A stretch of DNA of 64,000 bases from Daphnia pulex. Taxonomy: Eukaryota; Arthropoda; Branchiopoda; Diplostraca; Daphniidae. Location: the NCBI RefSeq assembly GCF_021134715.1, contig NC_060019.1, positions 2,976,001-3,040,000 on the forward strand. Direction: 5' to 3'. Under the pieces are notes generated by a model. That model was not told the origin of the DNA. It saw nothing but the letters and a program-made list of their open reading frames with translations, and made no database searches. Made by a program: the position numbers and the translations under genes. Shown piece after piece: positions 12,207 through 23,508 of the stretch; the stretch's first letter is position 1, and every line of letters begins with the position of its first letter.

Positions 12207-12657
12207 TGAGGACATTTTTATTACTTGGATTGACTCCAAAGATGTGTGTGAAATGGAGGTTTGCAAACAGAAATGCCAAAATTGCCAATTGTGCAAAATA
12301 TTGACGCCAGCCTTTCACACAGAAACGTAAATTTATTTATTCTGTTTAGTCTTACATTCATTAGTTATGTATTTAATTCCTGTATCTCTGTGTAGGGACA
12401 TGAGAAATCAAGTAGATGTTCCAAGCAAATAAAAGTTACTTCCTTTTTTACGGAGAAACAGATCAACAATCAGAATGATCCTTCAATTGAAAGAGACAAT
12501 TTATCTGGTGAGGCTGGTGCCCATCACTGTGAACCTCTATCAGTTCACTCTTCTTCACAACAACAAATAAATAACACTGATATGGCAAAACCAGCAATAG
12601 CAATACTCCCTGTCCCTGATGAGATGTCACCATCATACGAATTCAGATGTTTCAGTT
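12207..12657 (+). pseudogene. Cys-rich exon-like remnant
   Basis: One frame reads five cysteines spaced C-x4-C-x3-C-x2-C-x2-C (CEMEVCKQKCQNCQLC) at about 12250-12300. It ends at a GTAAAT donor. A second exon-like block starts after CTGTGTAG at about 12397 and reads GHEKSSRCSKQIKVTSFF, then a Ser/Gln/Asn-rich linker to about 12650. The phases of the two blocks do not join cleanly. The Cys cluster suggests a small zinc-binding module. It lies just upstream, on the same strand, of the SWIM/YqaJ remnant and may be its N-terminal part. Not identified further. Confidence 0.35.
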
Positions 12658-12785
12658 GAGATGTTAGAGAGAAAAAGTGAAGTAATATTACTAATATATT
12701 TATGGGTTTTATACCATTTCATTTTTAAAATATAGTGAGAATTGTCAATTTTTGAAGCAGCCATGGAGCAGAGTCTAGAAAACAA

Positions 12786-14847
12786 ATGGTTCTGAGACTT
12801 TTCTGCATTGCAGCTTACAGCAACACAGTCTTCATTAAAGCAAAAGTGTGTTATCATGAAATGCTTATGTTTTTTTATTTGAATCGACTGTTACATTCTT
12901 CTTTTCTTAGGTTCCAGCATCTTAAACAGCTGAGTGTTACATATTATCCTTGGGTCACTTGTGCTAAAGATGGCATGGTGCAGTTTGCCCATTGTACATG
13001 TACTGAAGGATAAAAGTCCACCTAATGTTCATCTTTTAATAGATTCTAAATATTAAATAGTACGATGTAAAATATGATTTAGTCTAGGTGAAATGCATGT
13101 GTACGCATCTAGCCACACTTTTGCATGCATTAATTTCAGCCAATACAAACAAAAGGTGCACTGAGAAAAAATGTGGTTGCATTGAAAACACTTGAGAAGA
13201 TGAGGAAAAGAAAACGAGTCAGTAGCACGTAATGCCTTTTTTAAATTTCTCATTGAAGAAGCAACTATTCTAACTTTCAGTATTCCGATTACGATTAATA
13301 TTTGTGTAACGTCATTGTTCAAATGTAACGTTTAAATTTAATTTTTAGTCTAAGACAAAAATGTAAAATTGAATGGATTACCTCTAAAAGAGAGTGGGAA
13401 TTACGGCACGATCGATAATGAGATTGTAGAAAATACAAATGTCTACCGTCAGCCACACGGAATTTACTGCACAAATCCCGCACACCAAGGATCAGTTTGT
13501 AACGTCAAAATGGATGTCTTGATTTGTGAGATTTGCCCTAAAACTGGTGCCCCAATAGTATCAATGAAAAAAAAGATGCAGTTTTTCCGAATTTGACGCC
13601 GCTCCTAACCTCTTATCCGGTGTTCTTCGTTGTTCTAGTTTCCAGATCATCAAATGGTTCGTGATTCCAAAAAGTGTTTTTGATTCACTGCGAGAAACAT
13701 TTATACGCAACAAAAAGTAAGTTTGAGAACGTAACCTCTCTTTTCACTCTCATGTTTCATCTCGCTCTTCTTTTGCAATTTTTATTATACTGGTGGAACT
13801 TATGAGTTGACAATAACTTTAAACAAAAAACCTGTAAATTATTCTCCAATTCTATAACAACGTGGTTTGCTTTGTTCGAACAAAAATGGCGTAACATATT
13901 AGGAGACGATCACGATTAGTCTTAGTTCTAACTATAACTTATGTTTCTCGTTAATAAATGGCCCAATTATTGACCAATTGTAGAGGGACTAGTCACACAA
14001 TCTTCCACGTATGACCATTTGCTACTAGAATTCCTTTCTTTTTTTAATATTGACCAGCTACCCAACGTGAACCAATAACTGATTCATCGAGCGTAACAGT
14101 CAACTGACTGTTTGTAAAACTTTATTGTACAAGGCAATATTCTATTTTCTCTCCCCACAGAGATAGACAGAAGAGTCCGTTCGGTATGAAATTGTTTGGA
14201 GTCAGTCTCGTTACGCCATTTAGCAACGAATTATTAATTAATTTAAGCTCGCAATGTCATGTCATTCAATGTGACAATTCAATGTGACACCGAATTACAA
14301 ATGTCATGTCATGTCATTCTAATGGAAAATGCTACATTTTTTTGAAAATCTTGGGCTTTTAAAGCCAAGACCAAAATTGATTATGAGATACATGTCATCG
14401 AAGAAATTGGTCATTACGGCCCTATTCTTTCTTTACTGTCTGATTGTGATAAACACGCCAGAGCAGAGGAAGGGATGGTCACCAAACGGACGGGTGATTG
14501 TTTGTGGCAAGGATAAATTTGTCATTGAAATTAAATGCCCTTATGCCCTGGTACAACAAGCTACAATAATTGATTATAATTTCCCACTTTGCAAAAGTGA
14601 ATTAAATGGTGAACTATTTGTTAAAAATATCATCAGTACTATTTCTAAATGCAGTTGCAAATATTTGTTGTCGGTGCAAATGTTTCTGGTAATTTACACT
14701 TTAAAAGATCTTTTCAAAATTATGGTTCTCTTTTCCAGTTCGTTCATGGAAAATTGCATTTTGCTAGCCAGATTATTCTGGGAACAGTGCATCTTACCAG
14801 AGTTTTTTTCATGCTGCTTGACTAACAAGAATTGTGTAGTATTTTAA
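12786..14847 (+). pseudogene. SWIM-finger / YqaJ-type nuclease gene remnant
   Basis: At 12910-13010 the frame reads YYPWVTCAKDGMVQFAHCTC, matching the first half (C-x-C after a short beta strand) of a SWIM zinc finger, and then stops where the second C-x-H half should follow. At 14329-14847 the frame reads GWSPNGRVIVCGKDKFVIEI followed by KCPY, the core of a YqaJ/lambda-exonuclease-type PD-(D/E)xK nuclease. Known members have SPDG and a hydrophobic E-I-K-C-P strand. Here the catalytic Asp of SPDG is Asn, while Glu and Lys are kept. The C-terminal Gln motif is blurred (LLSVQMFL). A Cys-bearing block at 13369-13593 lies between. SWIM plus YqaJ genes are frequent in invertebrate genomes and often travel with mobile elements. 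The broken finger, the D-to-N change and the lost continuity point to an inactive copy. Confidence 0.6.
14253..14322. repeat. short tandem ATGTCATGTCATTC / AATGTGACA units
   Basis: ATGTCATGTCATTC recurs at the start and end of the stretch, with TTCAATGTGACA twice in between. It precedes the YqaJ-like frame directly. No function is implied. Confidence 0.6.
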
Positions 14848-15036
14848 ATTACATGAAGCTGAAAATAATTAATAAATTGTGGGAGTGTGATATGTGTACT
14901 GCGGTCCAAAAAAATCAGAAGAGAAGAGAGCACTTCAAAGAAGAAATTGTAATAATTAAAATTTTAACTCACATCTTCGTCCTTTAAATATATGCTACAA
15001 ATACAGAAGTTAATCTCTAGGCATAATACTAAAATT

Positions 15037-15900
15037 TCAATAATTTAATACACACGCTACTTTCACAATTTTATCCACCAAAGAAATTTCTTCGTCGTCG
15101 GTGAACATCAAATCATGGTGCAATGGTCCACTAAGAACTGAAAAGCACTGTTTTAATGTTCCAATTACTCTTTCCGCCTCTGTCAGTGCTGAGTACGAGG
15201 TCACCTTCTTTGAGATTTTCAATATATCCGGAATCCTCAACTATAAATATATCACTACAACGAACACCATATCCAAGTGATATAAGCGAAACATTTCCTT
15301 GGCTGGTGATTGAAATTAAAAATTTGATTGTGTTGTGGTTTTTGTATTACGAAAAAGTTGAAGCGCCTTCTCTAAAGTTGGTAGGTCGATGAAAAAAATC
15401 TCAAAACAAAACATAATTGATTACAATCGTTGGAAATGTTCCCAAAAAATCATTGGAAGAGTTGCTGTTATTTCTTTTTCACCAGGCCATTAAATAAACG
15501 CGTGAAAAAATACCTGGTGCATCCCTGATACCCAAGTGTGCATATATTTAGATGCAGTTTAATTAGAAATTTTTAAAAGATCAGCTAGATCTTGAAGGCG
15601 AAAATTTAATCTTAATTTAACTAGTGTTAAAAAAATTGTTGAAAATGCTTCAACACTTGCAATGAGTGGGGTTTCGGCGCAAAAGCGCAACTTCCTTGAT
15701 GAAATCGAAAAAAACAACGAGTTTTTCATAGGAATCGATACCAGCGTAAAATTTACAACGTACATCGTTACTTATTATGAATTTGCGTATGTCCTGTTGT
15801 TCAATTTCTACCTGCAAATTTCGATTGGTCATCTCCAAGTTTTCTACTTTCTGTAGTAAGACTACATTTTCGTTTTACGACTTCTCAAGTTGATCCAACA
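15037..15900 (-). pseudogene. DDE_Tnp_4-type (PIF/Harbinger-like or THAP-associated) transposase remnant
   Basis: On the minus strand, about 15890-15650 reads a leucine-zipper-like helix (VVLLQKVENLEMTNRNLQVE) and then CKFYAGIDSYEKLVVFFDFI, the conserved FYTG-x-SYE-x-F region just before the catalytic domain in this transposase class. Farther on, about 15300-15190 reads [20 protein letters not shown] and [15 protein letters not shown], matching the GGRxSD, EDSG and G-D-x-V-x-ADRG motifs around the second catalytic Asp. The ORF 15240-15037 then reads [20 protein letters not shown] and ends VDKIVKVACVLNY, the typical C-terminal E-R-x-I-G-x-LK-x-FSVL and ACVLHN motifs. The blocks sit in different frames with gaps between them, so the gene is broken. 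Terminal repeats were not found. Confidence 0.75.
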
Positions 15901-16315
15901 GTGCTATTTTGTTTTCAAATTTTCACACTCATTTTTAAAAATAGTTTATAATTCATATTGTGATGTTAATTATGAAAAATTTTGAAAAGAATTCCTTCTT
16001 GAACTTCATTAAGTTACATTCCAAATTACTTTCTTTGACATTTAAGGGATCAGAAGAATGAACACTTTGATCTAAAAATAGTACGAAAATTTCCATTACC
16101 ACTGTGATGGTAGTTGACTGTTTAAAATAAATAGATTTTTTTACCCATATTACTCATGTTTCTTTCCGAATTATGCAGGTTACATTCTACAATGTTTACA
16201 TCAGATTCCGGATAAGCATTATTGATCAACAATGAAGTAACCCAGTCTACTATCTTCTATCTTTACAATTGTCTGATGTTGTACCAAATAAATAATAAAT
16301 GTTAGGATGGATTTC

Positions 16316-16446
16316 CCTAAGCATGCTTTTATGGTAGCTTTACCATAAAGCTACCAAAAGCATACTTAGGAACATTTTTTCTCAGGTAACCAAAAGCATG
16401 CTTAGGAAAATTTTGTCTCAGGTAAAGCCTTTACCCGAGACAAAAT
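16316..16446. repeat. two adjacent hairpins with a shared third arm
   Basis: Hairpin A (16316-16370) pairs CCTAAGCATGCTTTT and TGGTAGCTTTA with TAAAGCTACCA and AAAGCATACTTAGG, leaving almost no loop. A third copy of the arm, CCAAAAGCATGCTTAGG, lies at 16390-16406. Hairpin B (16410-16446) pairs ATTTTGTCTCAGGTAAAG with CTTTACCCGAGACAAAAT with one mismatch. A partial copy of that arm (TTTTTCTCAGGTAACC) lies between the hairpins. The layout suggests a foldback element built from repeated arm units. Confidence 0.75.
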
Positions 16447-16829
16447 GTTTCGAACAAACTAAATTCTCACATGATAAATCAAGTCTGTTTGAAGGGTCGA
16501 TAACTGCAAGCCACTTATTTCGTTTTTCCTGTGTTTTGACAGCAGCTAAAGAATTCGCTTTAGAGCGAACATTAACTTTCGGAATAGAAAAAATCCCAAT
16601 TTTGATTCTTTCACTTCTTTACTGGGACAATTTTCCACGCAGCAAAGCGTACTCATTGTAATATACTGGGAAAATATACTGTAGAATATTGGGAAAAAAT
16701 AACAATTGGAATTTTGACAGCTTCCCTTTATTTCATAAACCTATAAAATCTTTTCAGTTGTGGCTGCATTACGGGTCCAGAAATAACGTGCCAAGAAGGC
16801 AACCTCGAACCCCCCCCCCCCTATAGATG

Positions 16830-17880
16830 AAAACCATAAAAGCTGCTGCTATAAAATTGACCGGGGTTGAAATCTAGATTTATATCTGTCGGTTTGTCAC
16901 GAGAAAAACCTGAGTTTGGTCGTCGCGTTAACATGTAAGATGACAAATATTCTTTGTTGACATTGTCATTGGTTTCCTTGGGCTCTTCTGCTGTGACTTC
17001 TGTATTGCGGCCGCTGAACTCCACATGTTCTTTCTGAATGGCTCCGTGTCCGTTGGCATCAATTTTTTTCGGAACGCTCTGTCTCTTTTTGCTTTCATAT
17101 GCTTTTCGTATTTTTCGTTCGTCCCTCTTTTCTCATTTTCCACTAAGGCTCAATATTGAAGTTCGGCCTCTTCGTGTTTCTCTTGTCTTCGCCATCTGCT
17201 CAGCTTATTGTTGCATTTTTTGTTAAAGCTCAGCGTTACGTTCAATTTTTCCGAAATTTTCGCGGAATTGATGGTCATTTCCGTCTTAGTTGCCGCCGCT
17301 TTTGATAGTTGTTCCTCGACGTTTCTTCTCAACTGAATTTCTTGGCGTAGACGCTGCTGAATCTCGTTCATGATGACGGCGGATTTGGGAACTTGGCTTC
17401 TTGATTTCGAAACTGATGTGCCAACGATCGAGTGAACGTTGTCGGGCTGGCCTCTTGACGTGTTGTTAAGAGTGGCGTCGACAACGACTGAGTGGACGGA
17501 GAATCATGGTGTGCGGATATATCTGTCAATATGCTCATATACTTCCATCGTTATCACTTCCAACCTTTTAATCAATTCATCGGGAATTTCGTATTCTTCT
17601 GCGTTAAAATCTTGTGCATTCCCAAATCACTTGTTAGCCGCTATTATGCAGTCTTCTAATTGGTTGGCCAGTGACGCGCGATGAACAGCTAGCTCTTGTT
17701 TACTGCCAAAATTAGCGATGTGTTGATTAATCAACTTATTTTGCCTGTTCTTATCGCACGTGCGCTCCCTCGCTTCAAATGCTTGGCACTGGTGAGCGGT
17801 GGAAATTCACAGTTGTCGGAGGTTTGGCAGAATTTGTCGAGTGGGCCCGGCTGATTTTCGAAATTTATGGCCATCTTCTA
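16830..17880 (-). pseudogene. gag-like coiled-coil ORF remnant
   Basis: Reading leftward from 17880, a frame begins MAINFENQPGPLDKFCQTSD. After a shift it continues with ELAVHRASLANQLEDCIIAA and EIPDELIKRLEVITMEVYEH, then a Thr/Ser-rich part, then a helical block MNEIQQRLRQEIQLRRNVEE and a Lys/Arg-rich block KYEKHMKAKRDRAFRKKLMP. A second shift near 17000 leads to TEVTAEEPKETNDNVNKEYL. Several in-frame stops are present (for example near 17150), so it is not functional. A long acidic-helical domain followed by a basic region is the composition of many retrotransposon gag or ORF1 proteins. A host coiled-coil gene cannot be excluded. A 12-base C run sits just past the end of the frame at about 16806-16817. 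Confidence 0.45.
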
Positions 17881-17924
17881 TTTTGAGACGCAGAAAGTTT
17901 GTTTGAACCGTGAATGGAGCTGTG

Positions 17925-17980
17925 ATGAAGACGATGATGAAAGAATTATGATTATGAGATGATGACGATGATGAGATGAA
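17925..17980. repeat. GATGAT/GACGATG microsatellite
   Basis: GATGAAGACGATGATG, TGATTATGAGATGATGACG and ATGATGAGATGAACG are degenerate trinucleotide repeats. The small open frames over them are low complexity. Confidence 0.7.
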
Positions 17981-18059
17981 CGACGTTTGGCTTTACTGCA
18001 CTCCCACTCGCATGACAGCCAGCTGGTCTTGCGTGGGATACAGTAAAAGTAAAGTAAAA

Positions 18060-18265
18060 TTGGTGCGGGATACAGTAAATATTGAGACGGATTGCGGAAT
18101 TTGTTCCAATCGATTGCGGAAGGTGGAGTCAAATGCAGAATTTGGAGGCGGATGTTCGGAGGTGGATGCGGAGTTTGATGTTCGGAGTCGGAACGCGGAA
18201 TTTCCGGAGTCGGTTTTTGGATGCGCAGTGCGGATAAGTCGGCGTCGGATGTTCGGATTCCGATT
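18060..18265. repeat. degenerate GGAGTCGGATGTTCGGA repeat block
   Basis: Units such as GGATGTTCGGA, GGAGTCGGAACGCGG, TTCCGGAGTCGG and GGCGTCGGATGTTCGGATTCC recur with loose spacing. The overlapping open frames on both strands are explained by this repeat. Confidence 0.75.
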
Positions 18266-18283
18266 TTGCATCAGCTCAACTGG

Positions 18284-18416
18284 CCGAGGCCTAGGACTGG
18301 GTGAAATCGGGCCAAGTTAACAACAGCCCATCCGACCGAAGCCTAAGACTAGATGTTATCGGACGGATATCAACAGCCCAACCAGCCGAAGCTTAAGACT
18401 AATTGATATCGACGGA
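18284..18416. repeat. three tandem units of about 51 bp
   Basis: Units start at 18284 (CCGAGGCCTAGGACT), 18336 (CCGAAGCCTAAGACT) and 18386 (CCGAAGCTTAAGACT). Each carries a later ATCGG or ATATCG core and, in the first two, CAACAGCCCA. The spacing is 52 and 50 bp. Confidence 0.8.
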
Positions 18417-19439
18417 ATTTCCGGTTGGTTCGATCGCCAGCTGCGGGATATATTCTTGCTCTTCTTGCTCTTCGATTCGATTTCGGATTTCAGCACTCTA
18501 TGTTTGTTTTTGTTGGCTAGTAAATTTTTTTCAATTTTTGATTAATCGCTGAGCCTAACGCGTTCGTTCTTCATCGTTCATCAGCCGCATTTTTTCCACT
18601 TCTCTTCGCCTCTCAATCAGCAGCGATCTTGTCGCCTGCCGTTCACGCTCCCGTTGCTCACCTTTTTAAACTCGGCGTTGTGAGTAACGGACAGCTTGTC
18701 TGGCCCTGCTGGTAACACTGTAGTTACGGCAAGGTGCTTTCGAGCCAAGTGGCCACGTTACGAAGATGAAAGGAGGGTTGTGGGGGGGGGATATTTCCAC
18801 TTAACTGACGGAAAAAAATTTCTGATTGCTTGGCACAAAACTTGGAGCATTCGGAGCTCAGAATTTGATAGAGAACACAACACAAAAAATTTTACCAAAT
18901 AAGGTTCAATGTCGGAGATAAAGTCAGATACGACACTGGCTGATCAGTTTGACGGCAACAAATTCATCTCGCATCGGTCGATGCACCAAATTGTTACGGG
19001 TGAAATGACGGTTTGAGAAAACGACGGATCAGAGTGTGAGAAGATAAACTAGCACTTTGTATTAACACGATTTTAACTGTGCAAACGAGAATTCGTTAAA
19101 AGTGATATTTCAACTTATCTTAAAGGCTAGGATCAAGATATAAGATCTCTAATAGTAAAATAAGAATACAGGCTTACACAATTTTACGGCTGCTTTGGAC
19201 GAAATTCTACCTACAAGCAAATATCCAAGACTATTTCCATGCATTCCAGAAGGACTTGTTCTTAAACTACAATCTGAACGGCTGCACGTATGCAGTTTAT
19301 TCAAGCGTCACTTCATAGTTTTTTTTTTTTGTTTGGAAAGTGTCCTTCTGAGTGAGCAGATCCCTACGACATTGTAATTTTCTTCAATTTCGACGGATGG
19401 CAAATCCGATTTACAGGCTAAACTCAACAAAAAAGAAAG

Positions 19440-20275
19440 GAGTTTCCTTGGAAAGAAATCAGCTTAAGACCGTGCTGATGAAGTTGGAAGATTTGTTACA
19501 GGAGAGTAATATTTGCTTCTGTATTTTGTAATCCTGCTACACGTCACTCAGAGACACCTTTGAGTTAGAGATATACCTTCACCAGGAAGAGACGAGGAAA
19601 CTGAACGATTGCCTAGGTGACCACAGACTAATAGTGGCTTAACTTAAAGACGAGCTAAAGTCCTCAAGCTCTCGTCTACCATCGTCACAGTGCATCAATA
19701 CACTCAAACGAACATAATCGACAAAATATCAACAGCAAAGGCCTACACTAGCATAGCTAGCTTAAGCTACATACCAACTTCCTGAGCAGCCCAGCCTCTG
19801 CTGCTCCGAATACCTCACCTGTACTGCAATCGTTTCCGTCAATGAAACCTCAGACTGCCTAGACACCCTTGTTGTTCAAGAAGTTAGTTTCCGTTCATCA
19901 ACCGATGAAAAGTTGGTCGATTCGAGTCTCTTCCTCGACGAGGAAAAAAGCTTCAATTCAGTAGTTCCTGCTGGACAAGACAAGTCGACTATTGCAATAA
20001 CCGAAGACCCAGCAAATGATCTTCCAGAGCTATCACCTTATCAACTACCGGTCGATCCAGTTGCTCTAGCGTTGAATCACCTACCTGTGCCAAACGAAGA
20101 ACAAACACCAATTATCTCAGACCATTTCCCTCCACCCCCTCCTGGAGACACCGCAGTTTCAAATTTACCGAGACAAGTCATAGAATCTTACCTAGTACCC
20201 GTCAAGAACGAGAGCTTCCCACAGATATCAATCGATGACATTCGAGCAGAAATATTTATGAAAAAAGATATCTAG
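19440..20275 (+). pseudogene. ORF remnants upstream of the 20.5-kb RT fragment
   Basis: Frames at 19440-19680 are helical and charged with stops (RNQLKTVLMKLEDLLQESN, RKLNDCLGDHRLIVA). The open frame 19913-20275 (120 residues) is acidic and Pro-rich (DPANDLPELSPYQLPVDPVA, then FPPPPPGDT) and ends FPQISIDDIRAEIFMKKDI. No domain was recognised. The position just before a reverse-transcriptase fragment on the same strand makes a degraded ORF1 of the same element one reading; a fragment of a host gene is another. Confidence 0.3.
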
Positions 20276-20450
20276 TGTGGTATTTGCTTTCAAACCCCTT
20301 GCTGCAACAATATATTGTTGAATAATTGAACTTGGACACACATTTCTTATACTTACATTATACCGCCGGATGATTAAATTTACAGGGGTGCGTTGGAATC
20401 CCCAACGTCTCTCTGTGATGTACCTCTCTCCTTAGTAAAACCTTGTCAGC

Positions 20451-20990
20451 TTGTCTGATGTAAAGCAGGCTTTCGACAGCATGCGTCTCTCAAAGTCCAC
20501 CGGCTCTGATTGCAGCTCATCCGTCTGGCTTAGCCATTGTTTTGAATCAAATTCCATCTGGTGGCCCTTTTTTCCGCTTGCCTTAAGCTTAGCTGTTTTT
20601 CAACGTGTCGGAAAACTTCCTCTATCTTCATTCTAAAAAAATTAATAACAAACAAAACTACCTTCATCCTAACTGCTTTCGCCTCATCAGTATCCTAAAC
20701 AGTTTCTCCAAGATATTTGAGAAAGTCTTTCTGGCCAAACTCAAAGGCTTGGAATCTTCCCAGAACTGGTTCAGTCCGAGTCAACATGTCTTCAGGCCTG
20801 GTTATTCAACTGAGACAGCCTCTCTTCTTAAGCTAACCGAAACCGATAAGAAAAATAAAATCTTCACTTGCTGTGCCTTTTTAGATAACAAGTCAGCCTT
20901 TGACGCGGCTGACACCCAGCCATCCTAAACGGCTTGATAAAAAAAAATATTGTCCTCCTCCTCTGGTAAAGATCCTAGGTTGTTTCCTTA
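20451..20990 (+). pseudogene. non-LTR retrotransposon reverse transcriptase fragment
   Basis: The frame at 20605-20925 contains FRLISILNSFSKIFEKVFLA, SPSQHVFRPGYSTETASLLK and FTCCAFLDNKSAFDA. These are the N-terminal finger and first palm motifs of RVT_1 (R-P-I-S-x-L-x-x-x-K-x-x-E, then Q-x-G-F-R-x-G-x-S-T, then LD-x-x-x-AFD). The upstream part (20451-20600) keeps DVKQAFDSMRLSKSTGSD in another frame, matching the V-x-x-x-x-x-x-L-x-x-x-K-S-x-G-x-D motif. Downstream, the shifted sequence up to about 20990 continues the palm. The catalytic YxDD region is absent, so it is truncated and frameshifted. In life such enzymes make cDNA by target-primed reverse transcription. Confidence 0.8.
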
Positions 20991-21012
20991 GTTCATTAAT
21001 TCATTAATTCTG

Positions 21013-21408
21013 TTAATAAAATTTATAAATAATTAAAAATAACAATAGATGTGATAAAAGGTATAGTGTTAAATTAAAAGTTATTCTGCGTCGGATTTGA
21101 ACCCTAACAACTACACAAGAGAGACGTTGTGTCGGTGTTGACTTTAATTTATTGAGGGGGATTAAAACATGGGGGTTGTGGTGTCTACAATTTATTTTTG
21201 CTTTTTCAGGGGATGTTGTGACGGGGGAAGTCTTGTCGTTATCAGGGGTATATAACGTCGGCCCAACTAGGGGGTGTAAAGTTGGGTGACGGAATCTTCT
21301 CATCTCCAATTCGCGATGCCACCAATTGGTTCGGTCGGAATCGGAAAGCCAGTTCCTGTAACCCGAACAATGTCTTGAAAGATCAAAATGCAACAAACTA
21401 TTCACCAC
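21013..21408 (-). other. unassigned 131-aa open frame
   Basis: The frame is open for 131 codons on the minus strand, with a first part DSDRTNWWHRELEMRRFRHP and a hydrophobic C-terminus. No domain was recognised. The opposite strand also reads sensible short phrases, so coding is doubtful. It may be the end of a retroelement. Confidence 0.2.
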
Positions 21409-23500
21409 TGTAATATCGTCTACATGCTAACGGCAGTCATTTGAAACAACTATATATGACAAGTTCATGATTGTAGCATTCCAAATTTCATCAATAACTG
21501 GTAAACCCGCAAATGTTGTGTTCTTTGGAATCTATACATCACATAGTTAAATATAAAATTTACTAATGAAGGTTGAATTACTTTATGATGTGAACAGATT
21601 CCGCATTCAATCGACAGAAATCACTTTCTTTATTGTGTGGTTTTGAAACTAAAATGATGGAAACATCTGTTACAACTCTTATTCAATTACTGGAGAAGAA
21701 ATGCTAAACGTTTTCAAAACTAAACAGGTGTATCTTTTTGAAATTTGAATTTTCATATACTTCATATGAAGAATCTGCCATGGATAAACGAGTTGAAACT
21801 AAACTGCTTTTCGAGAACATTTGTTGACGGTTAAACCAAAGGCTGAAATTGTATCAAGTTGTTGGAATAATTTCTTTCCGCCGATGAATTGATTGGAATT
21901 CAGAAGAAAACTACAATTATCGAAAAGGAGATGCTGATGAAAATGTTGAAGACTAAAAAATTGCTAATTATTCACTATAACTTTTATTTTCTTCTTCCTT
22001 TTAAAAAATTAATGTTCTCGATTTTACAGGGATCTCAAATTCAATGCAGTCTACGTTGTTTGGTAAACAAAAATTTCGTGGATAAAAATTAATTATTGCT
22101 TTACTATCGGCACCAAGTTTGCCAAATTAAAAAGTTAACAATTACATTCGTAAATATATCCTATGAATTGTCGTTGTGAAAACACTTAAATATTTCTTAT
22201 ATTGGAGATGGAAAATTTTATTTTTCACGAAGGAAAACCTGACCCCTACCAGCGTTGCCCAGAAGTAGGGGAATTGCAACATCAACAGGCAGTTGCAGAA
22301 TTTCAAGAGGAAGTAGGGGATGTAGGTGTTATTCCAATTCAATATCATCGGCAAAGTGCATGCCAGATCTGTTATGGATTCCAGACATATATTGTAATAA
22401 TTGTTACCATTTTACGTAATGGTAGACATCAACTATGTCTCTCTCTATTAAGTTAACTCTCTGCTTCAACCATTTATTTTAGCATAGCATGCTTGGATAA
22501 GAGTGCTTTCTAGACATAAAGCAGTTGGATTCGGTAAAAGCTAATTCAAATGATTCCCTTATGCACATTATAAAGGAAAAAAGAGTATTGATAAGAAATC
22601 TTTAGAAATATTAGTCGCCGAGAGCGTATTTTCCGTGGTTCAACGTGTAAGGAATTGGACGGATAGGCCGTAAGACCGTTTCCTCTCAATCCTCAACTTA
22701 GAGATTATTTAAAAAGAGACATCATCTGTATTTAATCATATGAGTTTTACGAGACTACATGCGAAGCGCGAGATTTCTCTAGCATGAGCCAGGCAATACA
22801 ATCAACAATAACACAAATAAGGTCAAACAGGAGAGACAAAGAACATAGCCGATTGGTACCAGCCATACAGACGGGGAATAACTCCCAGCGTACTGCCTGA
22901 GGCCTCATCTCGCCTGCTTAACGAGTGACAATTTAACTACGGAAAACGAGCTAGAAAGACTGAGCTCTAGAAGGAGTGAGTGAACACCAGACCGACTGAA
23001 CAGCCTGGTATTGACTGAACAGGAGCCCAGCGTTGACTGAAGAATAGCTACATTGGGTGGGGTTTTATACAAGTCAAAAAAAGGGTCAAATGCGGTCATT
23101 GACAGTAGAGTCAAGGTTGGCGTGGGTCATAAAAAGAAGGGGTGAATGACTTGTATCGAGGCTAGCGGAAGGGCAATAAACCACTCAGATTCTTTACAAA
23201 CGTAAGAAGTTGAGGCACTGGACCTTGATTTTACGCTACTCTGTTCATTAGTCGCCAGAATGAAAAACGATGGAACGGCAGAACATCTTTATTCAACATT
23301 TAGAGAACTAATACATTGTTCCCTAATACGATTGTAATTCGTAGTTCTAATTTCTTAAAATAAAATCAAGTTTTCTGCCTACTGAATTAAGGTCGGTGGA
23401 GTAACTAGAGCAACGCGTGCTTTAAAGAAACGACATGGTTGGCTTCTCTGAATCAGCCAAGTTAGATTTTTAATATGTGTTTTTAATACAAATTTAAATT
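21409..23500. other. no firm gene; short open frames only
   Basis: A frame at 22202-22456 (starting MEMENFIFHEGKPDPYQRCP) has no splice context or recognised domain. The stretch 22900-23060 holds repeated TGACTGAA and CTGAACAG phrases. I see nothing else I can support. Confidence 0.3.
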
Positions 23501-23508
23501 TCCGGTCG

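Noticed and set aside
17976..18320. 114-aa and 92-aa ORFs on opposite strands
   Set aside because: They are explained by the GGAGTCGGATGTTCGGA repeat, which is open in several frames.
21080..21130. tRNA- or SINE-like B box (GGGTTCAAATCC on the minus strand)
   Set aside because: The T-arm stem does not pair beyond two bases and no A box, anticodon arm or acceptor stem was found.
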